Below, in pieces: positions 40,062 through 52,289 of a stretch of 64,000 nt of DNA. The position numbers and the translations under genes are program-made. Below the pieces are notes generated by a model that was not told where the DNA came from, ran no database searches, and saw only the letters and a list, made by a program, of their open reading frames with translations. Origin of the DNA: Athripsodes cinereus (lineage: Eukaryota > Arthropoda > Insecta > Trichoptera > Leptoceridae); assembly GCA_947579605.1 (NCBI GenBank), contig OX388312.1, positions 8,370,001 to 8,434,000 on the forward strand, given 5' to 3'. How positions within the stretch are numbered: position 1 is the stretch's first letter; every line of letters starts with the position of its first letter.

Positions 40062-40382
40062 ATGTCCTTACTAGTACAACAGTGTCATATCTTATCAACC
40101 CTGTTATGTATTATATTCAGTGCAGTGTTTTTTGTGTCTACGTTTCCAATACCACAGGACAATGATAATGGTTGTAGTAGTATTAATAATTCTATAAAAT
40201 ATTGTGAAAAGTGTATCGGCGGATGTCAGACAACTACAGAGATAGACGATAAATTAATGATTGATGAGTCTGTGAATGTGCCTGATGAGGTTATTGATGA
40301 GGATGATGATTTAGGTGAAGAAGGAGACCTTTTTGAAGGAGATATAGACCTTGGAGATGATGAACATATTCTTAACACGACG
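40062..40382 (+). CDS. astacin metalloprotease, exon 1 (signal peptide and prodomain)
   Basis: This exon starts the secreted zinc endopeptidase encoded with exons at 40865-41076 and 49233-49420. ATG 40062 opens with MSLLVQQCHILSTLLCIIFS, a signal-peptide-like hydrophobic core ending near FPIPQ. A Cys-rich patch (C residues in NGCSS, YCEKC, GGCQT) and a very acidic stretch follow, then LFEGDIDL. In astacins the prodomain FxGD aspartate binds the catalytic zinc and keeps the zymogen silent, and F-E-G-D fits that switch. The frame runs on to a stop in the intron, and the inferred donor is ACG|GTGGGA at 40383, which is weak but leaves phase 0, matching exon 2. Four in-frame codons precede the ATG without another methionine. 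The long acidic insert is unusual. Confidence 0.8.
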
Positions 40383-40864
40383 GTGGGACGAATTGGCATT
40401 CATTAATCTTATATAATAATATTCTTCTCTACTCTAACAAAAATATTTTATTACTATCCATAATACAGCATAATAATAACATAAAAGAGTCGATTAGGAT
40501 CAAAATATACCTAAAGAATCTTAGGGTTAACATTTTTGTTTAATTTTCATACAAATCAAGTCATATTATAGTCAAACACAGTGTATCAAATCACGAAATG
40601 CGTTTTAAAATATTCAATAAATGATTAATCATTGATTATTAAAATACATTTTTATTTATTTATTCGCGAGGTCAATGTCATGGCCGTGGATATTATAATA
40701 CCTACACATGATTGCTTTTCTATCGAGTTGTTAGTCAATAATGTACATAGGCACACTTTCAACATAATGACTCTAAAGTTGTTGCATGCAATGTATTGAC
40801 ACAATCCATTAAATAAGTTTTCTGAACAATTATTTAATTATTAACATTACCAACTTTCTTTCAG

Positions 40865-41076
40865 GATGAGAACGGTAGATTTAAAAACTTGGTTTTACTA
40901 CAGAGTCTGACATGGCCTAACAAGAAGGTTTATTACACATTCAGTACGGAGTTTGACAAAGAACAGAAGAAAATTGTGGATGATGCCATAGCAGATCTTC
41001 ATAATGTCACTTGTGTTCGCTTCGTCGAAAGAGATGACGAAGTCACTTATTTATACTTTAGGAATAAAAAGAAATC
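40865..41076 (+). CDS. astacin metalloprotease, exon 2 (start of catalytic domain)
   Basis: The exon follows TTTCAG and starts DENGRFKNLVLL. It contains LTWPNKKVYYTFS, the insect counterpart of the RWPNGxVPYxI segment that begins the mature astacin protease, then EQKKIVDDAIADLHNVTCVR and FVERDDEVTYLYFRNKKKS. The Cys in NVTCVRF is a conserved disulfide cysteine of the family. It ends at a strong donor, TC|GTAAGT, in phase 2, which joins exactly with exon 3 to complete a serine codon. The following intron is 8,156 bp. Confidence 0.88.
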
Positions 41077-42178
41077 GTAAGTATTGAATATTTTTATATT
41101 TATAACAGAAGGTATTTAATAAATGTATTATATTCGGATAACTATTTGATCCTAAAAATGTCCAAGATATAGCCCTGGCTAGCTAGTGATACTTTTGTGT
41201 TTTAGGTATGTGAATTTTATAGTAGGTCTAGGTAGGTATGTGAATACGTGAATTTTCCGTAAATATAAATGAAAGAAGACATACGTATCTACATAACGGT
41301 ATAGTTGATGTTATTATCTCTGTTACTCATAAAGATTTTACATTCGTATTTGCGGATGCATCTGCATTTCAAATATTGATTGCATTTTATTGACACAGTA
41401 TTCAAATGCGTTTGTAGCACTTTCTCTTTGGAATTAATTGATCCAAATTGCATATATCAAAAAAATCAAGTAGGTACCAATCGTTTTTCTTTGCGATATT
41501 GCTCAGTCATTAATATAATATAAGTAGGTACTTAAAATTTTGATAAATGTAAAGAAAAGACTATAGGTAATTTTGATACTTCCAGTGACTAATACTTCCA
41601 ATACGTGACAAACAGATACCAATACTTCCACAATCAATAGATGTCGATAGTGAACATGTAATAGTCAATGTGAAATAATTTACAAATTCTAATACCACGA
41701 TAATTTTGTTACATTCTTATTCCGACATGGCGTCGTAAATTTAAATAAGCATGTTTAGTAAGTAATTGAATGTAAAGGAGAATAGGTAATATCTAAGATT
41801 AAATGTAATTGACAGGTGTGCGGAATGTGAATAGAGAAGAGAATAAAATAAAATAGTAGAAAATACAAAATGTAATCATTTATGTTGACACTAACCGTGG
41901 AAATATAATAATAATAATAATAAAAGATATGTAATAATATAAAGAAGATAGAAGGTGCAAGCTTCATTATCATTAGTAAACAATCTGTTAAGTCACATGG
42001 CTCCTAATTGGATTTGTAGTCCTTGTTAGATATTGTGTGTAGAGACAACCGTGTTATTCTATAAATTATTTATATTCAGCTTGCTTCTTAATCTGTAGAG
42101 GTATTTGAATTCACTTTTATAGTCGGGAAATTCAAATATCTGCAGTCACAGTAACCAATCTGTATCTACTAAATAAAA

Positions 42179-42498
42179 TCTAATATATAAAATTCTCGTG
42201 TCACGATGTTTGTTATCATACTCCTCCGAAACGGCTGAACCGATTTTGATGAAATTTTGTGTTCTTATCGGGTAGGTAGGTCTGAGAATCATGCAACATC
42301 TATTTTTTATACCCCTAAAAGATAAGGGTGGTCCACCCCGAATTTTTAATTTTTATTTTTTGGACAAACTTTTCAAATGGTGAGGCATTAAAAATACATA
42401 CCTACAGCCCTAAATTTTCTCCCTTCTACCATCAACCCCTATTTTTTAATAGCGATATTAGTATAAATGGCAAAACAACGTTTGCCGGGTCAGCTAGT
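42179..42498 (+). mobile_element. non-autonomous Helitron (320 bp)
   Basis: The element starts with TC (TCTAATATATAAAATTCTCG) and ends with CTAGT. A hairpin with stem GGCAAA/TTTGCC (42469-42474 and 42481-42486, six-base loop) lies seven bases before the CTAGT. It sits between an A (42178) and a T (42499), the usual Helitron target, and has no target duplication. The internal phrase CTCCTCCGAAACGGCTGAAC is common in insect Helitron-like repeats. No Rep/helicase is encoded. Confidence 0.9.
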
Positions 42499-43772
42499 TA
42501 AATATATATTTACACTATGGATAGAATGCACTAAGTTATTTTATAGGACATGTGTAATTAGATTTGAATTCAATGGCTGAAGGAGTAATGACCACAAAAC
42601 TTGTAAAATTGATTTAATACATATTAGCAGCATACCCTGGAAACACATTGATATGAGTACAAACATACACCTTCATTCTCTTATCCTATGCAATTTGCCC
42701 CTATGCACTTTCTCCGGAGATCTGTGTCCACACTTCTTCCAGAACCTCGGTTCACTCCAAACTAAGTATTTCGTGACTTATTTATTTATTATTGCAATGA
42801 ACGGCTCTCGCTTTTTACAGTTTTAAAAAGAACAAAACAATTTTTACATACAATACATTTTTTATATTTGACATCTACTCTTTCAAATATATTCAAAAAT
42901 GTTAAGTTAGATTTTATGTAGGTTTTCTTTGTATCCATGCTTTATAATTTACTTGGAAGTGTAACCAAATGACATTCGAAATAGAAACGTGCAAATTTGT
43001 CTTGAATTTTCAAGAAGATCATTTAAAAAAAGCTATAAATGATGCACTTCCAATTATTTCTATCTTCATACGTTCAATTAAAAAAGAACAGTCACGAACT
43101 TTGGAAAAATACCAGTGATTTTTCTAATGAAACAACAAGACCTAATATGCAACATCTCCATAAAATGATCGATGAGTAAAGATTTGACATCACAATAATC
43201 CCCACTCGATTCCTATTAATATTAATACATTATTAACATGCGTCTGATACAAGATAACGTCCCATGGTTCCCACTTTACATGCATTAGGTACCGGCTACC
43301 AGTGGCGGGGCAAGATATTTTTTATATCGGCCATGCATTTATCATTAGTCATTCATATCTCAATGTAAGATGGATCCAAGAAATTTTAAGATGTTTCTTT
43401 TATCCTACATACTACGTACTAAATTGCATTTTATTTAGTGTAAGTTACATCCAGGATTTTTTTTTAAGTACTCACCTGTTATTTGTTGATAATTTGCAGA
43501 TAGGTAAGGAAAACACCCCATTGTAGGCATGGGTTGCATTTTGACATGTATGGAAAGCACGCCGCTGATCACCGCGGCCGGTCACTAAAGTCAATTTGAA
43601 ACTGTTCTTTTGTATAACACGTATGTAGATATTGTAGCAGATAAGCGAATGGGATGAGAAACAACAAATGAAGACTAATCCATAATTATTTTTAAATAGA
43701 ACGTTTTGGTATCTACCCGTTCCTTCTTTTTTTATTTGTTTTTTCTTTTTTTTTTTTTTGTTTACCTAATCT

Positions 43773-43865
43773 AAGCCTGGAGGTACAGTCTCGGCCTCGT
43801 GAATAGGGGGTCCATGGATCAATCCCAGGTGCCGGCAAACTCCCCTTTCACGACACAAGCTTTTA
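43773..43865 (+). mobile_element. SINE family S1, interrupted by mariner
   Basis: The head and first part of the body (AAGCCTGGAGGTACAGTCTC, CAATCCCAGGTGCCGGCAAA, ACTCCCCTTTCACGACACAA) stop abruptly at GCTTTTA, where the mariner left end begins. The missing downstream half of the SINE is not found beyond the mariner. Confidence 0.75.
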
Positions 43866-44245
43866 CGAGGGTTGCTACTTAATTTTTGAGATATGGCAAA
43901 ACCAGTGCGAATATGTCAAATCTGACTTTGCCATCGTAAAGTTTGAAACATTTTATGCTAAACATACTCAGAACGTTTTGTCATACGAGTGATATTTCTA
44001 TTGTTTACACATACTTCAAAAATTTGCTTTGTTAAAAAAATTGAATTAAATCCTGAACATTTTCGTGCGATAATTTTCTATGACTTTCGACGTGGATCAA
44101 GCCAACAACGGTGTGCCGATCAACTTGTTGCGACTTTTGATGGTGAAGCATAATCTCAAGCTATCATGTTTCGCTGATTTTCTGATTTCAGTCGTGGTCA
44201 GACTTCGTTGCAGGACGAATTTCGTGAAGGTCGTCTAAAATCGGC
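43866..44245 (+). mobile_element. mariner transposon, truncated (irritans-like)
   Basis: The left end CGAGGGTTGCTACTTAATTT follows a TA dinucleotide inside a SINE. The transposase N-terminus reads LNPEHFRAIIFYDFRRGSSQ, then CADQLVATF, and later SLQDEFREGR, with stop codons and changes between. This is the DNA-binding helix-turn-helix region of mariner. The catalytic D,D34D domain and right inverted repeat are missing after about 44245, so it is immobile. Confidence 0.85.
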
Positions 44246-46944
44246 TATTTATATATTCTAATATATTCTAAAAATATTGAACTTGGCACAAATCGTCCCA
44301 CAGGGGATAGGATGCCGTAATCTTATAACTTTACTGTCCTATACGTGATTGATTATTGTATATTATATTGTACCTAGTTATTTTGTTCCGTTTTTATTTT
44401 AATTTATAGTTCATTTAACACTGTTTGTCCTCAATATAAATATATACATAATAGGTATAAAAGCATCTTGCGGAATATTCCTTTAACAGATTAATAAATA
44501 AACATGTTAAAGTCACAAACCGTGAATGTGCAATATAAATAAATAAAATTCATTTATGAAAAATGATTTTTATAGTAGGTACGACTACTAACTTTACAAA
44601 AATCTGATCTTGGCAATGATTAAGAGAGATCCCATCCTTCCTCCCACACGCCACACAGTTAAGTTATTACCGCGCAATCTTCACTGCACTCACATTCACA
44701 AAACGTATAATAATCGTCTCTAGACTACACGCCTTCCCCTTATTTCCTTTTTACATTAATACGATGAGAATCGCTGACTAGTATCCTATAATCTAACAAG
44801 ATTTTCTCTGTGACACTCTGCAACTTTCATCACCACAACCATATAAGTTATGCGTAAGTTATATCAAGATTTTTCAATTTACTGGGTAAAATTATATGAC
44901 ATGACCCTCTTATCACGTTATTTTTAGCAAAGAGCAGCGTTGCTGCGCTGGTTAGAAGACTTGTGACGTGAAAATTACCGATTTTTTTTAAATTTAAAGT
45001 AATGTAAAACGCATAGCCCGATTTAAAATTGACTTCAAAATTACCACATTACCTAAAACTATGGCTATAAGCCCATGACTGTTGTTACTTAAAGTGATAT
45101 GTCGTGAGTAAAAATCAATGGGTAACGCCATCATAGGATCAAAAAGACCTTTGATTTTCATAACTTTATCATGCATTTGTAAATTTATATTTCGTCGATT
45201 GGTATTCTACTAAACAAAAACATAAACCCTCACTCGAATATATCGGCGAAGTTTAAGATACCTTTTCAGATTTCAAGTATCTCATTGATATAAGATGTTC
45301 ATGATTTCATTGTGAAAATGGCCTTTGAATATTTATTATTGTCGCCGACAGAGGGCAAGACAATATTATAGCCATCATCATGACAGTTTCCTCTTCCCAG
45401 ATTCCAATAATTACACCTACCCATACAATAGGGGGGCTTGGTTGTGAACATGGATCATAGTATAATGTTTTGTAGGCGTTAAGTACAATCACTCATATCT
45501 AACCACAATAATATTATTCTTTTCATTTCATTTGACATCGATCATTAACAATAACAGCAAAAATATTTGAAATAGCAGTCTAGAATATATGATAGAAGTA
45601 TTGGTGGATCTGAGATAAAGTGGGCCGACGATAATAACTCAATTCAGATCATTGGAATCAGTAGCTGATGACTGCTGATTCCAATCTGCTTATGAGAAAG
45701 TGATGAAAATTAAACATAGACAATTAATATTCATGATTATCTTTTTCGTTGTCAGTGAAATATAACACTCGAAAAATACCGAAAGAAATAGTAATAATAA
45801 CATTTTCGTTAGCTACACTGAAGTTTAATCCGCCTTCATCTTCGAGTAAATCAATTCAAATGAAACTGAATTAGTATCAAAAACTTTTTACTTTTTTTAT
45901 TACGTAAGTACCTATATGTATATATATTCACACACTCGACTGGTAGGGAGCAAACGAGCGGATGGTCTTGAGAAGAATAGAATAGAATAAATAGATCTAG
46001 GTATAAACCCAACCAAAGCAATACATTCCATTTTTTTTAAATATGACATAGATTTTCTAGTAATTGTTTTTCTTACATAAATTGTAATATAATCGAAGAA
46101 CTGTACATTGATTATAGGCAAATTATTAAAATTCCAATACTAAATACATTTCGCATAATTTACTATTGTATTTAAGCGCATCGCGTCTCACATAATAATA
46201 GTTTATATAACGGTAGTATATGGAATAATATCTACTAAATTATGCTCAAAATGATTGATTTTTTTATACAATCATTTTTATTAATTATTTTTCAAATCTA
46301 CGTGATTCGTATTTGGGTTCTGTCAAATTCATGGGAAAAACTAAATATCTATTGTGATGGACTGATACACCGTATGCATACTCGAGTAATACATATGCAT
46401 AAATAAATTATTTGTAATTTATTTATTCATAACCAAGTGCACCAACAAGCAGATAAGTTATAAAAACTATAACAATATAATAAGTATGTAAATACCTATA
46501 TGTGTAATTTATATGTGAATATTCTAAACATTTGTTGTTGACTGGTCGAACTAGCAGCCGATAAAGTATTGAACTTAACTGTTCCGGCGCCATTTAGATG
46601 GGAGATATTGATATTCATTCGAGATTTGAAGTGAGATCCCAAAAAATGGCTACTTCTATGGTCTCGATTAAATGTTTCCCGATTTGCGGACCATATATCG
46701 TGCCAGTGAGAATGGCGGAATCGGTGAACATGATTGTCCACGGACACCGAAAGTGTTAACTGAAGCTAATCTAGAGCCAATTCGTAAACGTTGGGACGCC
46801 TTTCTCACTTATTTCGATTGGATTTTGCACAATGTTACACAATATAATCATGGTGTTAATTCTCATTCTCCATTAATAAATAAATTGTTAATATCAAATA
46901 TGTTTAAAATGTCTTTTCACAATGTGAACACACAAACTCTATAT

Positions 46945-47130
46945 CAAATTCAAATTCAAATATTTTTATTGAGATAATAATAAACACATACAAATATACA
47001 ATAAGCACAATTATACAAATCTTTATATTATCTGTTTTAATTTTTTTTCTTTACCCTCAAAATTGAGCAGAGCTCGTGCTTTGAGGGGTTATAGGGTTTC
47101 TACTAATAATCAAACAAATTCGATCAAACT
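46945..47130 (-). repeat. possible antisense LINE 3' end
   Basis: TTCAAATTCAAATATTTTTATTGAGATAATAATAAACACA looks like an antisense polyadenylation-type tail; only the style supports this, with no coding remnant. The following TTGAGCAGAGCTCGTGCTTT stretch is unassigned. Confidence 0.3.
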
Positions 47131-48319
47131 TAATCATTATAGAACATCACACACATAATCCATTTACCATAATTTTACAAAATAAACAAAAACAACAACA
47201 ACAAAAAACAACGACAAACCTATCATCAACGACACAATCACTTGACCTCATACACATCTTTCTTATTGAATTACCTTTTTTATATTTAGTTTAAATGTAT
47301 TTAAATCATCCGAATACTTAAATTTATTCTCTTTTTTTAAGCCATTATCCCACCCCAAGATATGTGTAGTGGTGTTGTCCAGCAGCTGTCCTCTTTGCAG
47401 GCACTTTTATTCGGCCTCCTAACCTTGGACACTCACTAATACTCCCCAGCGGGATATATCATATAGATTATGTATTTATTTAATCAAAATGAATTGAAAT
47501 TTAAACGACACCACAATAATAATTCAATATAAAAAATAATATTTCATTTTTAGTTGTTAAAAGAAAAAGATTTTATCAAAGTTTTAACCATTACAATTTC
47601 CAAATGGGGTCCGAATGTATTTCTCCTTCTTATATACAAGTAATAAATTAATGTAATCAGTATGAAACTCCACATTAATTATGATTATACGAGCTATTTG
47701 AAAATACATTGTACTGAGATTCCTACATAGTTTCCTGGTGGTGCTACACGAGAATTAATATTTCTATATGAACTCTTCCTGTGAGAAGATGAGATATTCT
47801 CTGTGCACCTACCTAATAGTAATTGATAATTAATTTCATAAACATATGTAATTTACGATGAGAAATGTTATTCATTCTGCTTGGAACTTGAATACTTTTC
47901 ATAGAAAGATGGGTAAGGAAATATAAGTCCACAGCCACAAGGATGGATATAACAAAACATTAATGTTTATCCAAATCATACAATACATTTTACAACCAAG
48001 TGTAAAACGTTTATGGGGGAACAATATGAAAAATAATTTACTAGAGATAAGCCGATTGTCCAATTTTGACATTTGTGACTACGAGTGCGAATATTTGCGA
48101 ACGTCTAATAAATAGGTATTATTGTAAATGCGAATACGAAATAGTATCTAAGCGAATATTCTTTAGAATACATTTAATGTATTTTTTGAAAATATATTGT
48201 TTTTACCATCTTATGGAATTAATTCATGCAGATGGTCGTTTCTATGTCAATAAAAATAAGTATAAGGCTTTCAGGATGTGTGACATGCTTCATCGCTGGA
48301 ATTTAGTTTTTGTATTTCC

Positions 48320-48385
48320 ACTACTACTACTATACCATAACGGCATACCCCACAAGTGGGTAGCCAGTACACCACCTGCATGCAA
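48320..48385 (-). repeat. fragment of repeat family X
   Basis: CTACTACTACTATACCATAA followed by CGGCATACCCCACAAGTGGG and TAGCCAGTACACCACCTGCA is the antisense 3' end of family X, with its TAG tail in complement at the left edge. Confidence 0.7.
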
Positions 48386-48965
48386 TAAACATGAAAACTT
48401 TTCTCTCTTCTGTATTTTTGTATTTCACGAATTCGAAATTACAAACGGTGCATGCACGGATACATTCAATCAATGATTGTAATTTAAAATACTTAATTGC
48501 AGGTACATAAACCAATTGTAAATGCCTAATTGTACAAAATTGTTGGAATACTTTGACGGAACGCTGCTGGGATAATCAATCGGAACATTAAATGCCTCGA
48601 GACAAATACATTCCTTCGTGCCGTATGATAGATTTTAATGAGATATGTATGTTGTTAGTTAATAAGGCACTTAGATGAGATCCATTATTCCTGTTTCCGC
48701 AAAAGGAATTTTAAAACATTCATTAAAATAAATTAAGTTTGCTTCGCACTAATGGACACTCATGAATTCATTTCAACTAGCGATTTGATAATATTTCACA
48801 CAGAAAATAAATATGTATTAATTTTATTTTAATTTCAAAATACCCTTTTCATTTTCTATTCTCCTGGTATAAGAGACGCGTGTTTTCTTGTTTGGAAGAA
48901 TCGCGCATCACTTTGTTCGTCCCCCTCGTCTAATTGACCTACTTTTTAGAGATGCTGACCTACTT

Positions 48966-49106
48966 TTTTTTTTTTTTAAAAGATATATATCTGGGTTTTG
49001 TTATAAACCCAAATACAACCTTATACACCTTTCACACTAAGCTAAAAGCTTGTGCCGTGAAAAGGGAGTTTGCCGGCACCTGGGATCGAACCACGGACCC
49101 CATACT
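48966..49106 (-). mobile_element. SINE family S1 (minus strand)
   Basis: In antisense it shows a poly-T tail (48966-48976), CTGGGTTTTGTTATAAACCC, CACCTTTCACACTAAGCTAA and, at the head, CACCTGGGATCGAACCACGG, which contains the B box in complement. It lies about 125 bp before astacin exon 3, so it tests the splice context but does not touch the acceptor. Confidence 0.85.
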
Positions 49107-49232
49107 TACTTCTATAGCTTCGATGAAGCCAAAGGGTTTTTGTTTACATTCAAGATATAGCTAGAATGCATATCCAAAACGTTTTCCAATAACAGAAAAT
49201 GTATGTAACTCATGTTTTTTGTTTGTTTACAG

Positions 49233-49420
49233 TTGTTCAGCACCTGTGGGATGGAACCCCAAAAGAGGAAGAGTAGACGTGTCTCTAGGAGGCAAAAATT
49301 GCCTAGCAAGACGTGGTACTGTGCAACATGAACTATTGCATGCTCTAGGATTCTGGCATGAACATTCTCGAACAGACAGAGACAGCAACATTATCATACA
49401 GTGGGACAACATATTGGAAG
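49233..49420 (+). CDS. astacin metalloprotease, exon 3 (zinc-binding active site)
   Basis: After TTTACAG the exon reads (S)CSAPVGWNPKRGRVDVSLGG, then KNCLARRGTVQ and HELLHALGFWHEHSRTDRD. The HExxHxxGxxHExxR block is the astacin signature: three histidines bind zinc, the glutamate is the catalytic base, and E in HEHSR is the family mark. Conserved cysteines C-S-A-P and N-C-L are present. It ends WDNILEG at donor G|GTATGT in phase 1. The next exon, which should contain the SxMHY methionine-turn and the zinc-ligand tyrosine, is not found downstream in this window. Either it lies more than 14 kb away or the gene is broken. A minus-strand SINE lies about 125 bp upstream. Confidence 0.9.
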
Positions 49421-50069
49421 GTATGTATACAATATAATACTATTATGTACTGGCGCAATACAAAGAACACGTCATCATAATGCTATATGTACCTACAATA
49501 AGTACTGTTGATATGCTAACCATATCAGCCATGGATGTATATAGGTAGGGGATGGAACGTTTATAGTAATTTGTATGAATGACAGCGAAGCCAAAAAGTG
49601 AGGAAGGGAAATCGACGGTGGCCATTTTGTATGAAACACTTTATTTAACATTTGTATGGGCAATGTATTGAGATTATTCACACAGTATCAGAAAACATTA
49701 TATTTACTTCTTAAAATAATTACAATGCCACATAACTTAATGTTTTCATATATTTGATGAAATAGGGAATAGGATGAGTTAATAAAATTGAGTAATTCAT
49801 TTCAAAATCATTCAGTATTTATTTTTAAACATTGTTTTCATATACACACAATATGGAGAGAATGAATGACAATTGAAGGAAAATATAAAAAAAAATGTAC
49901 AGAAATTATAGCTAGAAATAAAAACAAATTTTGATAGTTTTATTGAATATATAAAAATAAACAGGAGAAACTGAGTGATTTATAATAATAACAAAATGCA
50001 TTGTAATTAACATACAACAAACTCAAAGCCCTCTGAAGAGCACTAACTTGTTGAGTGACTGGATGTGTG

Positions 50070-51216
50070 CTATGGTAGGTTGAAGACATGTTGCACAGGT
50101 GGATTGATGTACGAACTCACATCTATCCTGTCAACTGTTGGTATTATATTGTCAACTGGAGGTATTGAATATTCAGCTACTGGCACCGAACTCTCAATTG
50201 CTGATGTTGTACTCTCAATTGCAGACAATATTCTGCGATCTTTCTCTGAAACATAAAAAAATACCATATAAGTACTTGTATACGCTGATCCACAATAGAA
50301 ATCCACAATGAGCGACATAAATCAACCAACATTTTAAATTAATTCTACACAATTTTATAATAATGTACATAATATTATTTAGAATAGCTTCACAAAACTC
50401 TTGAAAATATTTTGCTATGCAGGTTGTATTGTGAGTGTGGCAAGAGTTATTATTTTACACATGTATTATGTAATTAGAGATAAATAACTCCAAGATGACA
50501 CGGTCCAGGTTTGCAAGGACAGGTGCATGTTATTTCACAGCGTATCTATGATGATCAATGTGTGGCTTTATGTCATCTCTACACACATTCTCTATCTCTA
50601 AGCACAAGAGAAGCTGTGTTACGGAGTAAAGATTAGATATATCTAAATGAATAATATAAAACATACTAACTTGCAACTGAGTGGGAAACCCAGGATATTT
50701 TGTAAGAATGACGTTTTTCTCCAACCTAGCAGAAAAACGAGATGTTTTTGAACACAAAACACTACGTTTACTTGGTGTCAAATATTGGATAATGTCCAGT
50801 TTCTCCTTTCTGGATCCTTTGGAAAACTACAAAAAATGATTTTGTTTATAAACATGCTATAATATCATTAACCTGATCAGATTTGTATGCATGAAACATT
50901 TCATTCTAACGGGTAAAAAAACCAAACATCAGATTGTAGGTTCTTTGTATTGTCAGATGACAGAATGGAAAACAAGTTACATGTGTACATATAGGAGAAT
51001 AAGGACAGATAATTACATAGAACGTTTATAACATTATTATGATCATTTATAAGTATACGAATTATAATATAAACGACTTTAAAATCGCAATATATATTAA
51101 GATAAAAACTACAATACAAAACAACTTACCGAAAATATGACAATCCTGTTTCCTGCGAAAGTTGGATTGGATTTATAACCACAAGTACCACAACCATTTA
51201 TAGCGCACATCACCAT
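50070..51216 (-). pseudogene. THAP-domain gene, three exon-like blocks with frame conflicts
   Basis: THAP domains are C2CH zinc-binding DNA-recognition modules of transcription factors and P-element-type transposases. Minus-strand exon 1 (51216-51130) reads MVMCAINGCGTCGYKSNPTF followed by AGNRIVIFS, then GTAAGT. Exon 2 (50826-50671) after TTGTAG carries the THAP core FPKDPERRNWTLSNI in one frame, ended by TGA, while LTPSKRSVLCSK lies in another frame. The splice implied by exon 1 reads the second frame, so the core is out of frame. Exon 3 (50245-50070) after TTTCAG encodes KDRRILSAIESTTSAIESSV and ends NPPVQHVFNLP, stop. Its phase does not match exon 2. The final HF of the usual CSKHF motif is also missing. 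The most likely reading is a decaying gene; a recent assembly error is possible. Confidence 0.6.
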
Positions 51217-51602
51217 GTTAATCATAAGTCCTATTCTTCTAGATATAAAAACAAAAACCGATATGAAAAATTCAACTGATGTGCAAAAACTTGATACATT
51301 TTTAAAACAACTAAACATACAAGGGTTGGTTCACGGGAACATAAATGTCACTCGATGTCGAGCTACCTGAACGACCATGAAGTTGCAGTGAGTGGTGAAT
51401 ATAACCCTGGATAATCGTGAATAACTTAGAGCGTTTTTATGACCCAAATGTCATCGTAATGGCGCCATTATTTGTTACGTCTTGTTTTTATTATTATTTT
51501 ATATTGCTTTTATAACTTTTAAAATTATTTTTGTTATTTTGGATTTACTTGTTGTTATAATTTCTTAAATTTGTCAACGTGTAAAAGACGTAAACTATAC
51601 TA

Positions 51603-51858
51603 CTACTACTACTATACCATCACGGCATATCCCACAAGTGGGGTAACCAGCAGACCAGCTGCATGTAAGAAACATTCAAGCTGTCCTCTTCGTGCCAATA
51701 TAAAATCAAGATATTCAGGATGGGTGGCAAACCTCATCGCTGAATTTAAGATGTATCTACAATGTCTTAATTTTTTCGAATACCTGCCTTTTACAGGACA
51801 CTCGAAAACTTAAGGAGAAGAGTGGGAGACCAATTCTTTACCGGGTGCTCCACATATT
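51603..51858 (-). repeat. repeat family X, long copy
   Basis: Antisense, with the full set of landmarks: TACCATCACGGCATATCCCA, GGTAACCAGCAGACCAGCTG, AGGATGGGTGGCAAACCTCA, GGAGAAGAGTGGGAGACCAA and GGGTGCTCCACA. A TAC trinucleotide run (51598-51612) corresponds to the TAG tail. Confidence 0.75.
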
Positions 51859-51859
51859 G

Positions 51860-52285
51860 TGTGCTATCTTCAATTTATTTTCTACCAATAAGGTAATTGA
51901 TTGAAAGTTTAAATATTCTTGCCATATTTATTGAATGTAATAAATATGAAATGAAGTAAAAAATATTCAACAATTATTGTATCAATTGTATCAATTATTT
52001 ACCCATATAAAAAACTGAAATTCATGCCAATATTGTCGATGAAATAACTAAAATATCGTCTTTAAATTCAAACCATTATAGATAAATTATTCACATTTCA
52101 ATTCCAAAAAGTAAACAGAAACATTATGTATAAAACCCACAAACTCTCACTTCAAAGCGGAGTGTGTTGTGATTAACATAACACTTCTGAGCAAGAGATG
52201 AAAACCAATTTCTGGCACCCTATTGTATAGAAAAATCAATGTATGCTGGAATTCTTTTTTGTTAGTTTTTAAATCTCTCTCATAC
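51860..52285. other. AT-rich DNA downstream of the eIF4G-like exon
   Basis: No next exon of the minus-strand eIF4G-like gene is visible. The translation continuing through the donor (SKYERDLKTNKKEF...) is intron read-through and not family sequence. Confidence 0.4.
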
Positions 52286-52289
52286 TTAC

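Larger units (their letters stand above)
41077..49232 (+). other. astacin intron 2 (8.2 kb, transposon-rich)
   Basis: It starts GTAAGT and ends TTTACAG. It hosts a Helitron (42179-42498), a SINE interrupted by mariner (43773-44245), a probable antisense LINE end (46945-47130), a repeat X fragment (48320-48385) and an S1 SINE (48966-49106). The sections 44250-46490 and 47460-48300 show nothing recognisable. The open frames at 46672-46977 and 48066-48476 overlap repeats and are not supported as genes. Confidence 0.7.

Noticed and set aside
43304..43568. hAT-like MITE starting CAGTGGCGGGG and ending GCCGCTG
   Set aside because: The end similarity is about ten bases and no 8-bp duplication flanks it.
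46672..46977. 101-codon frame starting FPDLRTIYRASENGG
   Set aside because: It vaguely recalls helix-turn-helix regions of insect transposon-linked proteins, but the match is too weak to support, and it ends in an antisense retroelement tail.
48066..48476. 136-codon open frame
   Set aside because: It runs through a repeat X fragment and has no recognisable domain; composition is that of random AT-rich DNA.
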